Below are positions 1-8,698 of a stretch of DNA of 64,000 bases, in pieces. The DNA is taken from contig NZ_ML142848.1 in NCBI RefSeq assembly GCF_004138485.1, positions 1,524,640-1,588,639 on the forward strand, given 5' to 3'. Numbering within the stretch: the stretch's first letter is position 1; each line of letters starts with the position of its first letter. Both the position numbers and the translations under genes were made by a program. This DNA is from Peristeroidobacter soli (GTDB lineage: Bacteria > Pseudomonadota > Gammaproteobacteria > Steroidobacterales > Steroidobacteraceae). The notes below the pieces were generated by a model. That model was not told the origin of the DNA. It saw only the letters and a program-made list of their open reading frames with translations, and made no database searches.

Positions 1-578
1 GTCACGCGCTGCCTGTAAATCCATGCACCGAACTTGCCGTGGGCCTGCGACAGATGGCCCATCTCATGCGCGATCACGGCTTTCAGCTCGTCGGTGGTGA
101 GCACCATGGCGAGCGGCAAACCGATCTCCAGATGATTGCGATAATTGCCGAAGATGCCCCAGCTCGGCGTCTGCACGATGCAAGCATTGAACTCGGAGCT
201 GACGGACACTGAGTCCACGCGCACTCCCCCGATCTTCGCCGCCACTTCGTCGATGGCTGCGAATAAACGCGGTGTTTCTTCCGGAGTGACGCGCAAGCCG
301 GCGGGCTCAGCGATGTGAACCCACAGCGCGCGAATCATTCCCACCAATGTGACTAATCCAACGGCGCACGCCACGATGAGCGGTGCACGGAAACGTTCGC
401 CGGAGAGCAACGGACTGAACGTGAACCAGAAGGTGATGAGGATGATGACCGCGAGCAAAAAGATCGAGGCGTAACCGAGCGCCGCGAGCGCACCGACTTT
501 CAACGCATAAAACCCAGGATTGTCGTCGGCCTGGCGTTCCAGGCGCCCGATCAGGGCCGAGAACTCATGTCTTTCCAT
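1..578 (-). CDS. M48 family metallopeptidase, C-terminus cut off by window edge
   Basis: This is the N-terminal part of a membrane-associated zinc endopeptidase of the M48 (HtpX/Ste24-like) group. Reading down from the ATG at 578, the protein begins MERHEFSALIGRLERQ. It then has two hydrophobic membrane segments (about residues 30-75). The zinc motif HEMGH falls at about residues 171-175 inside VIAHEMGHLSQAHG. The two His bind zinc and the Glu is the catalytic base in this family. The rest of the gene, including the third zinc ligand, lies left of the window. The ATG at 578 follows the last plausible upstream frame and fits the start of the hydrophobic region. The substrate cannot be inferred. 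The family call is firm; assignment to a named M48 member is not attempted. Confidence 0.85.
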   Translation of the reverse strand, partial: MERHEFSALIGRLERQADDNPGFYALKVGALAALGYASIFLLAVIILITFWFTFSPLLSGERFRAPLIVACAVGLVTLVGMIRALWVHIAEPAGLRVTPEETPRLFAAIDEVAAKIGGVRVDSVSVSSEFNACIVQTPSWGIFGNYRNHLEIGLPLAMVLTTDELKAVIAHEMGHLSQAHGKFGAWIYRQRV

Positions 579-685
579 AATCTGTCGCCAGGGGACGGTG
601 AACCGAGGCGAGGGTACGGAATTCGGTCACGTTTGCCGCGTGATGCGGTTCTCATTATTGGGTTATGTGTTGATGGGAGCGAAAG

Positions 686-1283
686 ACCCCTCCCCTAACC
701 CCCTCCCGTGCCCGGGTGGGAGAACAGGAAATTTATTTTTCTCCTGCGGAGGGCCCGGAACCCGATGCTCCGCTCCCCCACCGTGCGCGGGAGAGCTAAG
801 GGATTTTTCCTGCGCAGCGCCTGGAGCTGAAGTTCGGACTCCCTGCCTCGCACGGGAGAATCGGGAATCTTTCTTTCGCTGATGGCCCGAGCCGGAGGTT
901 CAGACTCCCCTGCCATGCGCGGCAGAACGAGGGATCTTTCTCTCTCGCTGATGACCCGAGCCAGAGGTTCAGACTTCCCTGCCGTGCACGGCAGAACGAG
1001 GGATCTTTTCTCTCGCTGATGACCTGGAGTCGGCGGTTCAGATTCCTGCCGTGCGCGTGAATGAGAGATTTTTCAGCGGGCGCGGATCTGGAAGGGCCAG
1101 CTCCTTTGTGAGCTCGGCATCGGAGGGTTCGGATTTCCCGCCGTGGACGGAGCGCAAGTTTTGAGGGGCGCCCTGTCGTTTGGAGATGCGGCTGGAATCG
1201 TCCCGGTGAATCTCCGGAAGAAAAAACTTTCTTAACAATTTGAATCCCCCTCCCGTTCACGGGAGGGGGACAAGGGGGTGGGT
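686..1283. repeat. Palindrome-rich degenerate tandem repeat block flanked by inverted C/G-rich ends
   Basis: This 730-bp gap between the M48 gene and the RcnB-like gene holds no convincing gene. From about 712 to 1145 there are five to six diverged units of roughly 66-75 bp. Each runs from CGG(G/C)AGAA through a T-rich GGGATCTTT stretch to GGTTCAGACT and CCTGCCGTGC. The junction of units is a palindrome; the best copy is TGCCGTGCACGGCA near 981-994. The block is bracketed by CTCCCGTGCCCGGGTGGGAG (about 703-722) and CTCCCGTTCACGGGAG (about 1249-1264). The outer flanks, GACCCCTCCCC on the left and GGGGGTGGGTC on the right, are inverted relative to each other. Units 2 to 4 are the most alike. 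It resembles intergenic repeat families of high-GC gammaproteobacteria more than a regulatory region. Confidence 0.7.
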
Positions 1284-1309
1284 CTTACGGCTTGATTTAC
1301 CAACAACGC

Positions 1310-1888
1310 TCAGTAGAACAACCCGTTCACCACACTCACAACCAATCCACTGGTAACCGCCGCCAACACCACATCATTATTCACCCGCACCCAATGATGC
1401 CCCCGCGGCGGCGCGTGCAAGTGATACCGGCCGTAGTCACTCACGATGTAGCGAGTCTCGCAGTACGACCGCGGCAGGTAGTCGCCATGTCGCCAACTGC
1501 GGACATAGTAGCCTCGCGGCGCGACGTAACGGCCTCGGTCGTAACGGTGCTGATCGACCCGGCCGTTCACATAGCCCGCCCGATACGCATCGCGTCGATC
1601 GTAACGATCATGATCGCGGCGATAGTCGCGACGGTCCCAGTCCCGGCGATCATGGTCGCGACGGTCCCAGTCTTTGCGACCATCGCGGTCATGGCTGCGA
1701 TAGTCGCGGCGATCCCAATCCTTGCGTCCATCACGGTCACGACTCCACTGCTCGCGACGATCCTTGCCATGATCGTCGTAGCGACGCTCGTGACGGCCAT
1801 GATCGCGATCGTCATTGCCCGCGTAGACCGTAGTCGCCGTGCCCGCGAGCATCGACATCGCTACGGCGGCAGCAAACAGGGTTTTCAT
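1310..1888 (-). CDS. RcnB-like periplasmic protein with Arg/Asp-rich repeats
   Basis: This is a 192-residue exported protein. The start at 1888 is chosen because GAGGAG lies 6 nt upstream and gives a clean signal peptide, MKTLFAAAVAMSMLAG...TTVYA, with cleavage expected before GNDD. The middle (about residues 25-115) is a low-complexity tract of tandem D-R-D-G-R-K-D-W-D-R-R-D units. The C-terminal 60 residues match the RcnB family pattern: DYLPRSYC, then DYGRYHLHAPPRGHHWVRV, then a hydrophobic end. RcnB in E. coli is a periplasmic protein of nickel/cobalt homeostasis. Many family members have no known role, so metal handling here is only a possibility. An ATG at 1894 is the alternative start but sits too close to the Shine-Dalgarno sequence. 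Confidence 0.75.
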   Translation of the reverse strand: MKTLFAAAVAMSMLAGTATTVYAGNDDRDHGRHERRYDDHGKDRREQWSRDRDGRKDWDRRDYRSHDRDGRKDWDRRDHDRRDWDRRDYRRDHDRYDRRDAYRAGYVNGRVDQHRYDRGRYVAPRGYYVRSWRHGDYLPRSYCETRYIVSDYGRYHLHAPPRGHHWVRVNNDVVLAAVTSGLVVSVVNGLFY

Positions 1889-2096
1889 CGCCATCTCCTC
1901 GTGACACCGGCACCGCCGGTGATGGGCAGGATGCCCAAATGCCTGGTTGTGCAGGGATGCAAACAACCGGCTTGGGAGACACTATTGCCCAACCGATCTG
2001 ATCGGAACCTGAACGATTTTGGTCAGGTTGGGTTCAGCTGGTAACCTTCCGCCGCCTCAACCGTTGTGCCTTTCTCGTCAGCAACTTGGACCACTC

Positions 2097-3695
2097 ATGA
2101 TCCGACGTCGCGAATTCTTGCAATCCGCTGCCCTGCTTTCCGCACTCTCCGCTACCGGTCTCGCTTCCGCCGCGGAGCAACCCTATCGCGGGCCTGCCGA
2201 GCCCTTCGATTACGCCGTGCTCAAGGGCAAGGCGCGCGCGCTGGCGAGCAAAGCGTACGAGCCACCGGAGAAGCTGGCGCCGAAAGTCCTGGTCGACCTG
2301 GGCTACGACGAATATCAATCGATTCGATTCAAGCGCGAAGACGCGCTCTGGACCGATCTGCCCAACGGCAATTTCCGTTTGGAATTTTTTCACATGGGGC
2401 GCGGCTTCAAGGAGCCGGTGCGCATGCATGAGATCGTCGACGGTCAGGCGCGCGAGATTCTGTATCGCCCCGAGCTGTTCGACCTGGGTCGCAGCGGCAT
2501 CAATGCCCGCAAGCTGCCCAAGGACCTGGCCTGGGCCGGCTTCCGCATTCATACCGTCACCGATTGGGAAAGAGACGTTGCGTCCTTCCTCGGTGCAAGT
2601 TACTTCCGCAGCGTCGGCAGCGACACCAGACAGTTCGGTTTGTCCGCGCGCGGCCTCGCCATCGACACGGCGTTGGATCCGGAAGAGTTCCCTCGCTTCA
2701 CCGAGTATTTCCTCGAGCGTCCCAAGCCCGATGCGCGAACGTTGGTGATCTACGGCTTGATGGATTCGCCGAGCGTCGCCGGCGCCTATCGATTCGCGCT
2801 GACGCCGGGCGCGCCGCAGATCATCGAAGTTGATGCGGCCGTTTATCCGCGCAAGGCGATTCGACGCCTCGGCATCGCCCCGCTCACCAGCATGTATCAA
2901 GTCGGCGAGAACGATCGCCGCATGGGTTACGACTGGCGGCCGGAGATTCACGATTCGGACGGCCTGTCGCTGTACACGGGCAACGGTGAATGGTTGTGGC
3001 GGCCGTTGAGCAATCCGCCGCTGCTGCGCTTCAACTCCTATCTCGACGAGAATCCGCGCGGTTTCGGTCTGCTGCAGCGGGATCGCGATTTCAACAACTA
3101 TCAGGACGACGGTGTGTTCTACGAGCGCCGCCCGAGCCTGTGGATCGAACCGAAATCGCCGTGGGGCAAAGGCTCGGTGCAGCTCACCGAAATCCCGACC
3201 GTGGATGAAACGTTCGACAACATCGTCGCGTTCTGGAATCCGGCGACACCGGTCAAGGGCGGCGAAGAGCTGCTGTTCAGCTACAACATGTACTGGGGCA
3301 CGCAGATGCCCGTGTCTTCCAACCTTGCCGAAGCAGTCGCGACGCGCACGGGTCTCGGCGGCGTGGTGGGACAGCGGCGACGTTATTTCTCGTGGCGCTT
3401 CGCCATCGACTTCAAGGGCGGCGAGCTTGCAACCCTGCCCCGGGGAGCGAAGGTCGAGCCGGTCATTCACGTGTCGCGTGGCGAGGCCGAGATCACCTCA
3501 GCGCGTCCGCTGTTCGAGATCGACGGCTACCGAGCCATGTTCGATGTGAAACTGCTGGACGACAGCATGGACCCGGTCGACATCCGCCTGTACCTGCGCG
3601 TCGGCCATCTGCCGCTGACCGAGACGTGGACCTATCAGTGGTCGCCACCGCCGCTGAAAGATCGCTTGCTCATGCTTCAGCAAGCGGGCCACTAA
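2097..3695 (+). CDS. opgD: Periplasmic glucan biosynthesis protein OpgD/MdoD
   Basis: This 532-residue protein belongs to the OpgG/OpgD family, which shapes osmoregulated periplasmic glucans (beta-glucan backbone) outside the inner membrane. The start at 2097 yields MIRRREFLQSAALLSALS, a twin-arginine signal. Tat export distinguishes OpgD from the Sec-exported OpgG, and the length is close to OpgD (about 550). Family stretches visible include PYRGPAEPFDYAVLKGKARALA near the N-terminus, FRFGLSARGLAID-like sequence mid-protein, DEYQSIRFK, and FQQRDRDFNNYQDD-like LLQRDRDFNNYQDD. No opgH glucosyltransferase gene is in the window. A perfect hairpin follows the stop and separates it from the convergent TonB receptor gene. 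Confidence 0.9.
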   Translation: MIRRREFLQSAALLSALSATGLASAAEQPYRGPAEPFDYAVLKGKARALASKAYEPPEKLAPKVLVDLGYDEYQSIRFKREDALWTDLPNGNFRLEFFHMGRGFKEPVRMHEIVDGQAREILYRPELFDLGRSGINARKLPKDLAWAGFRIHTVTDWERDVASFLGASYFRSVGSDTRQFGLSARGLAIDTALDPEEFPRFTEYFLERPKPDARTLVIYGLMDSPSVAGAYRFALTPGAPQIIEVDAAVYPRKAIRRLGIAPLTSMYQVGENDRRMGYDWRPEIHDSDGLSLYTGNGEWLWRPLSNPPLLRFNSYLDENPRGFGLLQRDRDFNNYQDDGVFYERRPSLWIEPKSPWGKGSVQLTEIPTVDETFDNIVAFWNPATPVKGGEELLFSYNMYWGTQMPVSSNLAEAVATRTGLGGVVGQRRRYFSWRFAIDFKGGELATLPRGAKVEPVIHVSRGEAEITSARPLFEIDGYRAMFDVKLLDDSMDPVDIRLYLRVGHLPLTETWTYQWSPPPLKDRLLMLQQAGH

Positions 3696-3708
3696 AGCGG
3701 CGCAACGC

Positions 3709-3741
3709 GCGGCCGCCGGTGCACGATGCACCGGCGGCCGC
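3709..3741. terminator. Perfect 15-bp stem-loop between convergent genes
   Basis: GCGGCCGCCGGTGCA (3709-3723) and its exact complement (3727-3741) are separated by CGA. The hairpin lies between the stop of opgD at 3695 and the stop of the convergent TonB receptor gene at 3777. It has no T-tract on either side, so it may act as a 3'-end stabiliser or a factor-dependent terminator serving both strands. Confidence 0.6.
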
Positions 3742-3776
3742 CATTCCAGAACGGCTGCTTGAGACGAGGCAGCTCG

Positions 3777-6635
3777 TCAGAACCTGTAACGGAAGCCCGT
3801 CTTCCCGGTCCACGAATACTCTTCATACTGCAGCAGCCGCTTGCGACCGCCCAGGTTCTGATACGCGACGTACGGCTCGTCGCCCAGGTTCACGAACTCG
3901 GCGAACACCTGGAACTGCGGCGTCACGCGATACTTGGCACTGAGATCGAACTGGATGTGATTTTCGACGTACCGGTCGTTCTCGGGATCGTCGCCCAGCT
4001 CATCCAGATATTTGTCCCGATAAGCCGCCGTCAACCGGAAGCTCAGCGCTCCCTTCTCGTAACCCAGCGATGCGTTGAACGTATTCTCCGCCGAAGCCGG
4101 CAGCGAGATGGTGCGGCCGTTGAAGTCGCCTTCGGCATCGGTGTACGTGTAGTTGAAACCAACGATCACGCCATCGAGCGGCGCCGGCAGGAAGTTCAGC
4201 GACTGCTGATAGCTGAGCTCGAAGCCCTTCACCTTCGCTTCATCGCCGTTCTGCGGAATCAGCGCTTCGGTGAACGCGACGCCGAGGAACTCCGAGTCCT
4301 GGTACACGACGTCGACGATGAAGTCCTCGATGCGCTTGTAGAACACGCCCGCCTGCAGCACGCCGTTGCTGCCCAGGTACCATTCGGCGGACAGATCGAG
4401 GTTCCAGGCGTCGTAAGGCTTCAGCTCGGGATTGCCGAACTCGCCCTCACGCAAAACGACTTCATCGCCGTTGTCATCCTCGTCAACGGTCTCCTCGACC
4501 ACGAAGCGTGGCGCCAACTGGCCAATCCGTGGACGCACCAGACTGCGATAGATGCCCAAACGCAGCAGCACATCCTCGGCGGCCTGATAGCGAACGTTCA
4601 AGCTCGGCAACACATCCGTGTATTCGCGATCGAAGCTGGTCGGCGTCACATTCACTTCTTCCTCTTCGTCCACGAATTCGACGCGGTTCGCGCGAATGTC
4701 GTTGCGCGTCTGTTCGACACGCACGCCCCCCACGAGACGTAGCGGCCCCTGATCGAGGCGACCGAGGATGTAACCCGCGTAGATGTCTTCATCGACGCTG
4801 TAGTCGGCAATGTTCGATTCGAACCTGGTGTCGAGATCGTTCAACTCGAAGTCCGCGATGTTGCGACTGATGAAATCGCGCACCGCCGGGCCATTGGGCA
4901 CCGGCCCGATACCTGCGAGACCGTAGCTCGGCGAGCCCGCGACGTCCGCCAGCGTGAAGTCGCCGTCGAAGCCGTCGAAAATGTCCGCTTGCTTGTCGTA
5001 GGTCTTTTCGCGCTGCCGGGCCTTGGCGCCGAACTGGACCGTGAACTGACCGCTGCTCAGTGCGAAGTCGCGCGAGATATCGAAGCGCGCCGCCAGCTCC
5101 TCGTCCTTGGACAAGCTGAGTGAAGTGCGCTCGACTTTGTCGAACTCGTACTCCGCCGCGTCGCTGAATGCCGCGACGTTGTTGCCGCTCAGCGTGTAAC
5201 GCGGCAGGCGCCAGTCGCCGTAGTTGAAGCTCACATCGAGCTCGTCGTCGCCGTCGAACGCGCGCTGGAACTCGACCGGGTCGAGCGAGCCGGCCTCGCG
5301 CTCCTTGGCGGCCGACCAGGAGCCGTTGTATTTGAACGTCCACTCGCCGGCGAAAGTCTCACCGCCGACGTTGAGCGACGTGATGGTCTGTTTCTCAAAA
5401 CGATCCTTGATGTCGCGGGTGATCTGGATCTCGCCGTCGGCATCCGAGAAATTCGCCACGTCGGCGCCACCGCTGTTGGGATCTTCGTCCATCTCGAAGA
5501 CCACGCGGCCGCGATACTCCTGATCTTCGAACTCGCTGCGCAGGAAACGTGCGTACAACGTCGTCGTGTCGCTCGCGCGGAAGTCCAGCGACAGTGAGCC
5601 ACCCAGCCGCTTGCGTTCCACGTCGTAGTCGCGATATTCGACCGTGTCCGCGAAGGCCACGTCGTCGCTCACGTCCCAGCCATCCATCTCGATGTTGTCG
5701 GTGGAGAACTTGCGCTTGTAATAGGACAGGCCGCCGGCGATGCCGAGGCGATCGCCGATCATGCGTGAGAAATCCAGGCTGCCCTTGGGCGACCAGTCGT
5801 GGTTCATCTCGTTGAACGAGCCTTCGCCCGAGAACGACAGGAACGGCTCCTTGCGATCGAAGGCACTGGTGGTATTGATCTCGATGGACGCGCCGATGGT
5901 GTCGGCATCCATGTCGGGCGTCAGCGACTTCTTGATTTCGATGGATTCGATCAGCTCGGCGGGAATCACATCGAGCGCGACCGAGCGCACATCGGATTCG
6001 GGCGCCGGCACGCGCGCGCCATTGATGGACGCGGCGTTCAGATCGGGTGACAGGCCACGCACTGCGACGAAACGGCCTTCGCCCTGATCGTTGAGCACAT
6101 TGATGCCCGCGACCCGGCGCAACGATTCCGCCGCGTTCTGATCCGGGAACTGACCGATACCGTCGCGGCTCAGCACGCTCTCGACGCCGTCCGCCGCGCG
6201 CTGACGGGACAGGGCGCTGGCGAGGCTGGCCTGCTGGCCGACCACCAGCACGTTTTCGATATAACCGCCATCGGCGCGGGCCGTGCCAAGCAGGATATCA
6301 GCGCTGCGCGTATCGCCGGCAACATCAACTTTTGTTTCGACCGCGGGAGCGCCGACGTACTGAGTCCGCAATGTGTAGGTGCCGTCCGGAACATCGCCAA
6401 AACGAAACAATCCATCGCTGCCCGTTGGCGCACGACGCTGCAATTCGACGATCTCGACCTCGGCGCTCTGCAGAAATTTGACGCCGGAAGCATCGCTCAC
6501 GCGCCCCGACAGCGAGCCCGCCAGCGCCGCCGATGTCACCCACGAACCGGCCACGAGCCAGGCCGTCAAAGTCACCGGTGTGGACCAAATACCACGCCCT
6601 TCCCGGCGCCAATCCGAGCCTTTCTGAATTTTCAC
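3777..6635 (-). CDS. TonB-dependent receptor with N-terminal carboxypeptidase-regulatory-like domain
   Basis: This 952-residue outer-membrane receptor is of the large Xanthomonas/Caulobacter type. The GTG start at 6635 has GGGAG 7 nt upstream and is followed by a signal sequence (about residues 15-40, ending near AALAGSLSG). A CarboxypepD_reg-like beta-sandwich follows (GSLSGRVSDASG to about residue 125), then a plug domain (FPDQNAAESLRRVAGINV, then ESIEIKKSLTPDMDADTIGASIEI), then a long 22-strand barrel. The chain ends in an aromatic residue (FRYRF), as expected for an outer-membrane barrel. Such receptors import carbohydrates, peptides or other large nutrients using TonB energy. No substrate-specific genes are adjacent, so the ligand is unknown. 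An in-frame extension to 6995 lacks support. Confidence 0.9.
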   Translation of the reverse strand: MKIQKGSDWRREGRGIWSTPVTLTAWLVAGSWVTSAALAGSLSGRVSDASGVKFLQSAEVEIVELQRRAPTGSDGLFRFGDVPDGTYTLRTQYVGAPAVETKVDVAGDTRSADILLGTARADGGYIENVLVVGQQASLASALSRQRAADGVESVLSRDGIGQFPDQNAAESLRRVAGINVLNDQGEGRFVAVRGLSPDLNAASINGARVPAPESDVRSVALDVIPAELIESIEIKKSLTPDMDADTIGASIEINTTSAFDRKEPFLSFSGEGSFNEMNHDWSPKGSLDFSRMIGDRLGIAGGLSYYKRKFSTDNIEMDGWDVSDDVAFADTVEYRDYDVERKRLGGSLSLDFRASDTTTLYARFLRSEFEDQEYRGRVVFEMDEDPNSGGADVANFSDADGEIQITRDIKDRFEKQTITSLNVGGETFAGEWTFKYNGSWSAAKEREAGSLDPVEFQRAFDGDDELDVSFNYGDWRLPRYTLSGNNVAAFSDAAEYEFDKVERTSLSLSKDEELAARFDISRDFALSSGQFTVQFGAKARQREKTYDKQADIFDGFDGDFTLADVAGSPSYGLAGIGPVPNGPAVRDFISRNIADFELNDLDTRFESNIADYSVDEDIYAGYILGRLDQGPLRLVGGVRVEQTRNDIRANRVEFVDEEEEVNVTPTSFDREYTDVLPSLNVRYQAAEDVLLRLGIYRSLVRPRIGQLAPRFVVEETVDEDDNGDEVVLREGEFGNPELKPYDAWNLDLSAEWYLGSNGVLQAGVFYKRIEDFIVDVVYQDSEFLGVAFTEALIPQNGDEAKVKGFELSYQQSLNFLPAPLDGVIVGFNYTYTDAEGDFNGRTISLPASAENTFNASLGYEKGALSFRLTAAYRDKYLDELGDDPENDRYVENHIQFDLSAKYRVTPQFQVFAEFVNLGDEPYVAYQNLGGRKRLLQYEEYSWTGKTGFRYRF

Positions 6636-6845
6636 GACAATGCTCCCGCGACTGTAGCTGTGATTCGCGGGACGCTTTATGCAGTGGAGTCGTGACGCTG
6701 ACGTTGCAATGAAATGACGAGACGGCGACAAAGTACCGCGATCACTTCGGAAAGCAGCACTGCTCGCGGGCACTGTCATGCAATTATCATCTGCACCGTC
6801 TCGCAAGGAATGCACGGGAATCAGCGGCTCGACACACCCGGCACC

Positions 6846-7379
6846 ATGAGCAATACAGAGCACATCGTTCAATTTTTTCGCAGCGACGAAGAGTACGTGC
6901 GCGCCGCGGGCTATTTCCTGCAAGAAGGCCTGGAAGCGGGCGAGACCTGCGTGGCAGTCGCGACCGCCGAGCATCATCTGCAGCTCGATCGGCATTTACT
7001 CGCTGTCGGGCTGGATCCGAACATGCTGTCGGCCGAATATCGCTATGTACCGCTGCAAGCGGAACAAATGCTGGCGACATTCCTCGATGCACGCACCGGA
7101 ATCGATCAGGAGCGCTTTCATCGACAGTTCAATCTGTTGATCAGTCAGGCCAGCTCGCGTGGACAACCCGTACGAATTTTCGGCGAAATGGTCTCGCTGT
7201 TAGCCGATCAAGGTCGGTCCGCCGCGGCCATCCAGCTGGAAGAGCTGTGGAACGAGCTCAGCCGCCAGCACCACTTCAGTTTGTTCTGTTCTTACAAAGT
7301 GTCGCCGTTCACCGAAAACCCGCGCTATCGCAAGCTTCTGCACAGCATTCACAGTCACGTGGTGTGCGAAGGCGCCTGA
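6846..7379 (+). CDS. Stand-alone MEDS (DcmR-like sensory) domain protein
   Basis: This 177-residue soluble protein consists almost entirely of one MEDS domain, a RecA-like sensory fold first noted in DcmR. Recognisable family stretches are HIVQFFRSDEEYVRAAGYF at the N-terminus, GLEAGETCVAVAT, the IFGEMVSLLADQGRSAAAI helix, and LEELWNELSRQHHFSLFCSY near residues 130-150. No DNA-binding, kinase or other output domain is present, so it probably senses a ligand and acts through a partner. The ATG at 6846 is chosen because the domain starts right there; an upstream ATG at 6810 has its AAGGA directly abutting. The 3' end overlaps the 3' end of convergent waaA by 25 bp. Confidence 0.75.
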   Translation: MSNTEHIVQFFRSDEEYVRAAGYFLQEGLEAGETCVAVATAEHHLQLDRHLLAVGLDPNMLSAEYRYVPLQAEQMLATFLDARTGIDQERFHRQFNLLISQASSRGQPVRIFGEMVSLLADQGRSAAAIQLEELWNELSRQHHFSLFCSYKVSPFTENPRYRKLLHSIHSHVVCEGA

Positions 7380-8644
7380 AGCAGCGGTTCGATCAGCTCC
7401 ACCACCCGGCTCAGCGCACCCCGATTCGCCGCCACGATGGCCTTGGCTTTCGCGCCCATCTCCGCACGCGCGCCCGGGCTCGCGTACAGCTCCAGAATCG
7501 CCGCGGCCAATTGCTCGCCGGAATTTACTTCGCGAGCCGCCCCACTCTCGATCATCAGTTGCGCGATATCGGGTCCGTTGAAATTGTGGGGCCCCACCAG
7601 AATCGGACGCTCGAGCACCGCGGGCTCGAGCAGATTGTGACCGCCGACCGTCGCAATCAAACTGCCGCCCACGAACGCGATGTCGGCCGCGGCGTAGAAC
7701 GTCATCAGTTCACCGAGCGTATCGACCAGTAACACCGACGTGGCGGGCGTCACCGATTCATTCCGGCTGCGCGCGGCAAACTCGACCTGCTCGCTCTTCA
7801 ACCAGGCGCGCACGGCATCGAAACGATTTGGATGACGAGGCACGAGCACGAGCAATGCGTCGGCCCGTTGTGAAGTCACGATTCGATGCGCGGCGAGCAC
7901 TTGCTGCTCTTCACCGTCGTGCGTACTGCCCGCCACCCATACGGGGCGGTTGGCGAGCTGAGTGGCGCGCAACGTTTGTCCGGCTTCGAGCGCTGCCTGC
8001 GGCACTTCGATATCGAATTTCACATTGCCCGTGACCAGCACCCGTTGCGCACCGATGGAACGATATCTCTCCGCATCCTGCGCGGTCTGAGCAGCCACCG
8101 TGACATTCCCCGACAGCGCATCACGAAACAGTGACGCAAACTTTCGATGCCGGACTGCGGACCGCTCGGAGATGCGTGCGCTCGCAAGCAGAATGGGAAT
8201 GCGACGCCGCTGGCACTCTGCGAACAGATTCGGCCAGATCTCGCGCTCCATCACGATGGCCAGCCGCGGCCGCACCCGATTCAGGAAGCGCCGCACCGCG
8301 CCCGGCAGGTCGTAGGGCAAATAGGCATGACGGACGGAGTCGCCGAACAATGACCGCACCCGTTGCGCGCCGGTCGGGGTGGCGGTCGTGATCAAGATCA
8401 AATGCTGTGGATATTTTTTCAGTAGGGTACGGACCAGCGGCGCGGCGGCCTGCACCTCGCCCACCGACACCGCATGAACCCACAGGCAGGAGGCGGCACT
8501 CGATGACGCGCCCCCCCGCGTGTATCCCCATCGCTCCGGCAACCGATCGCGATAAGCGGGATCGCGCAGGCCTCGCAAGGCCGTGCCCACCCATACAATG
8601 GGCGCAAACACATGGAGCAGTGAGGTATAGACGGAACGCAGCAT
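7355..8644 (-). CDS. waaA: 3-deoxy-D-manno-octulosonic acid (Kdo) transferase
   Basis: This 429-residue GT30 enzyme transfers Kdo from CMP-Kdo onto lipid IVA at the cytoplasmic face of the inner membrane. That is the step between lipid A and the LPS core. The N-terminus has the membrane anchor (MLRSVYTSLLHVFAPIVW) and the PERWGY segment. The catalytic Glu lies in LWVHAVSVGEVQAA, followed by ITTATPTGAQRV. The C-terminal donor-binding half has VAGSTHDGEEQ, DTLGELMTFYAAADIAFVGG and GGHNLLEPAVLERPILVG. Length and motifs are normal. The presence of kdkA 2 kb away hints that Kdo is capped by phosphate, as in Haemophilus-type cores, but mono- versus bifunctionality cannot be read from sequence. Confidence 0.95.
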   Translation of the reverse strand: MLRSVYTSLLHVFAPIVWVGTALRGLRDPAYRDRLPERWGYTRGGASSSAASCLWVHAVSVGEVQAAAPLVRTLLKKYPQHLILITTATPTGAQRVRSLFGDSVRHAYLPYDLPGAVRRFLNRVRPRLAIVMEREIWPNLFAECQRRRIPILLASARISERSAVRHRKFASLFRDALSGNVTVAAQTAQDAERYRSIGAQRVLVTGNVKFDIEVPQAALEAGQTLRATQLANRPVWVAGSTHDGEEQQVLAAHRIVTSQRADALLVLVPRHPNRFDAVRAWLKSEQVEFAARSRNESVTPATSVLLVDTLGELMTFYAAADIAFVGGSLIATVGGHNLLEPAVLERPILVGPHNFNGPDIAQLMIESGAAREVNSGEQLAAAILELYASPGARAEMGAKAKAIVAANRGALSRVVELIEPLLQAPSHTT

Positions 8645-8698
8645 GTTGTGGTGTTCTTCTATAAGATGGTACCCGCAACTGCTGCCATCTATGAAGTG

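Noticed and set aside
780-1070. CRISPR-like array of regularly spaced palindromes
   Set aside because: The sequences between palindromes are diverged copies of each other rather than unique spacers, unit lengths vary from about 66 to 75 bp, and no cas gene is near.
1292-2044. Plus-strand frame rich in Val/Ala/Ile opposite the RcnB-like gene
   Set aside because: It reflects the tandem Arg/Asp codon repeats read backwards; the minus strand has a ribosome site, signal peptide and family C-terminus.
2034-3470. Long minus-strand reading frame opposite opgD
   Set aside because: It is Arg/His/Ala-rich, has no domain pattern, and lies fully antisense to a well-supported gene. High GC makes such frames common.
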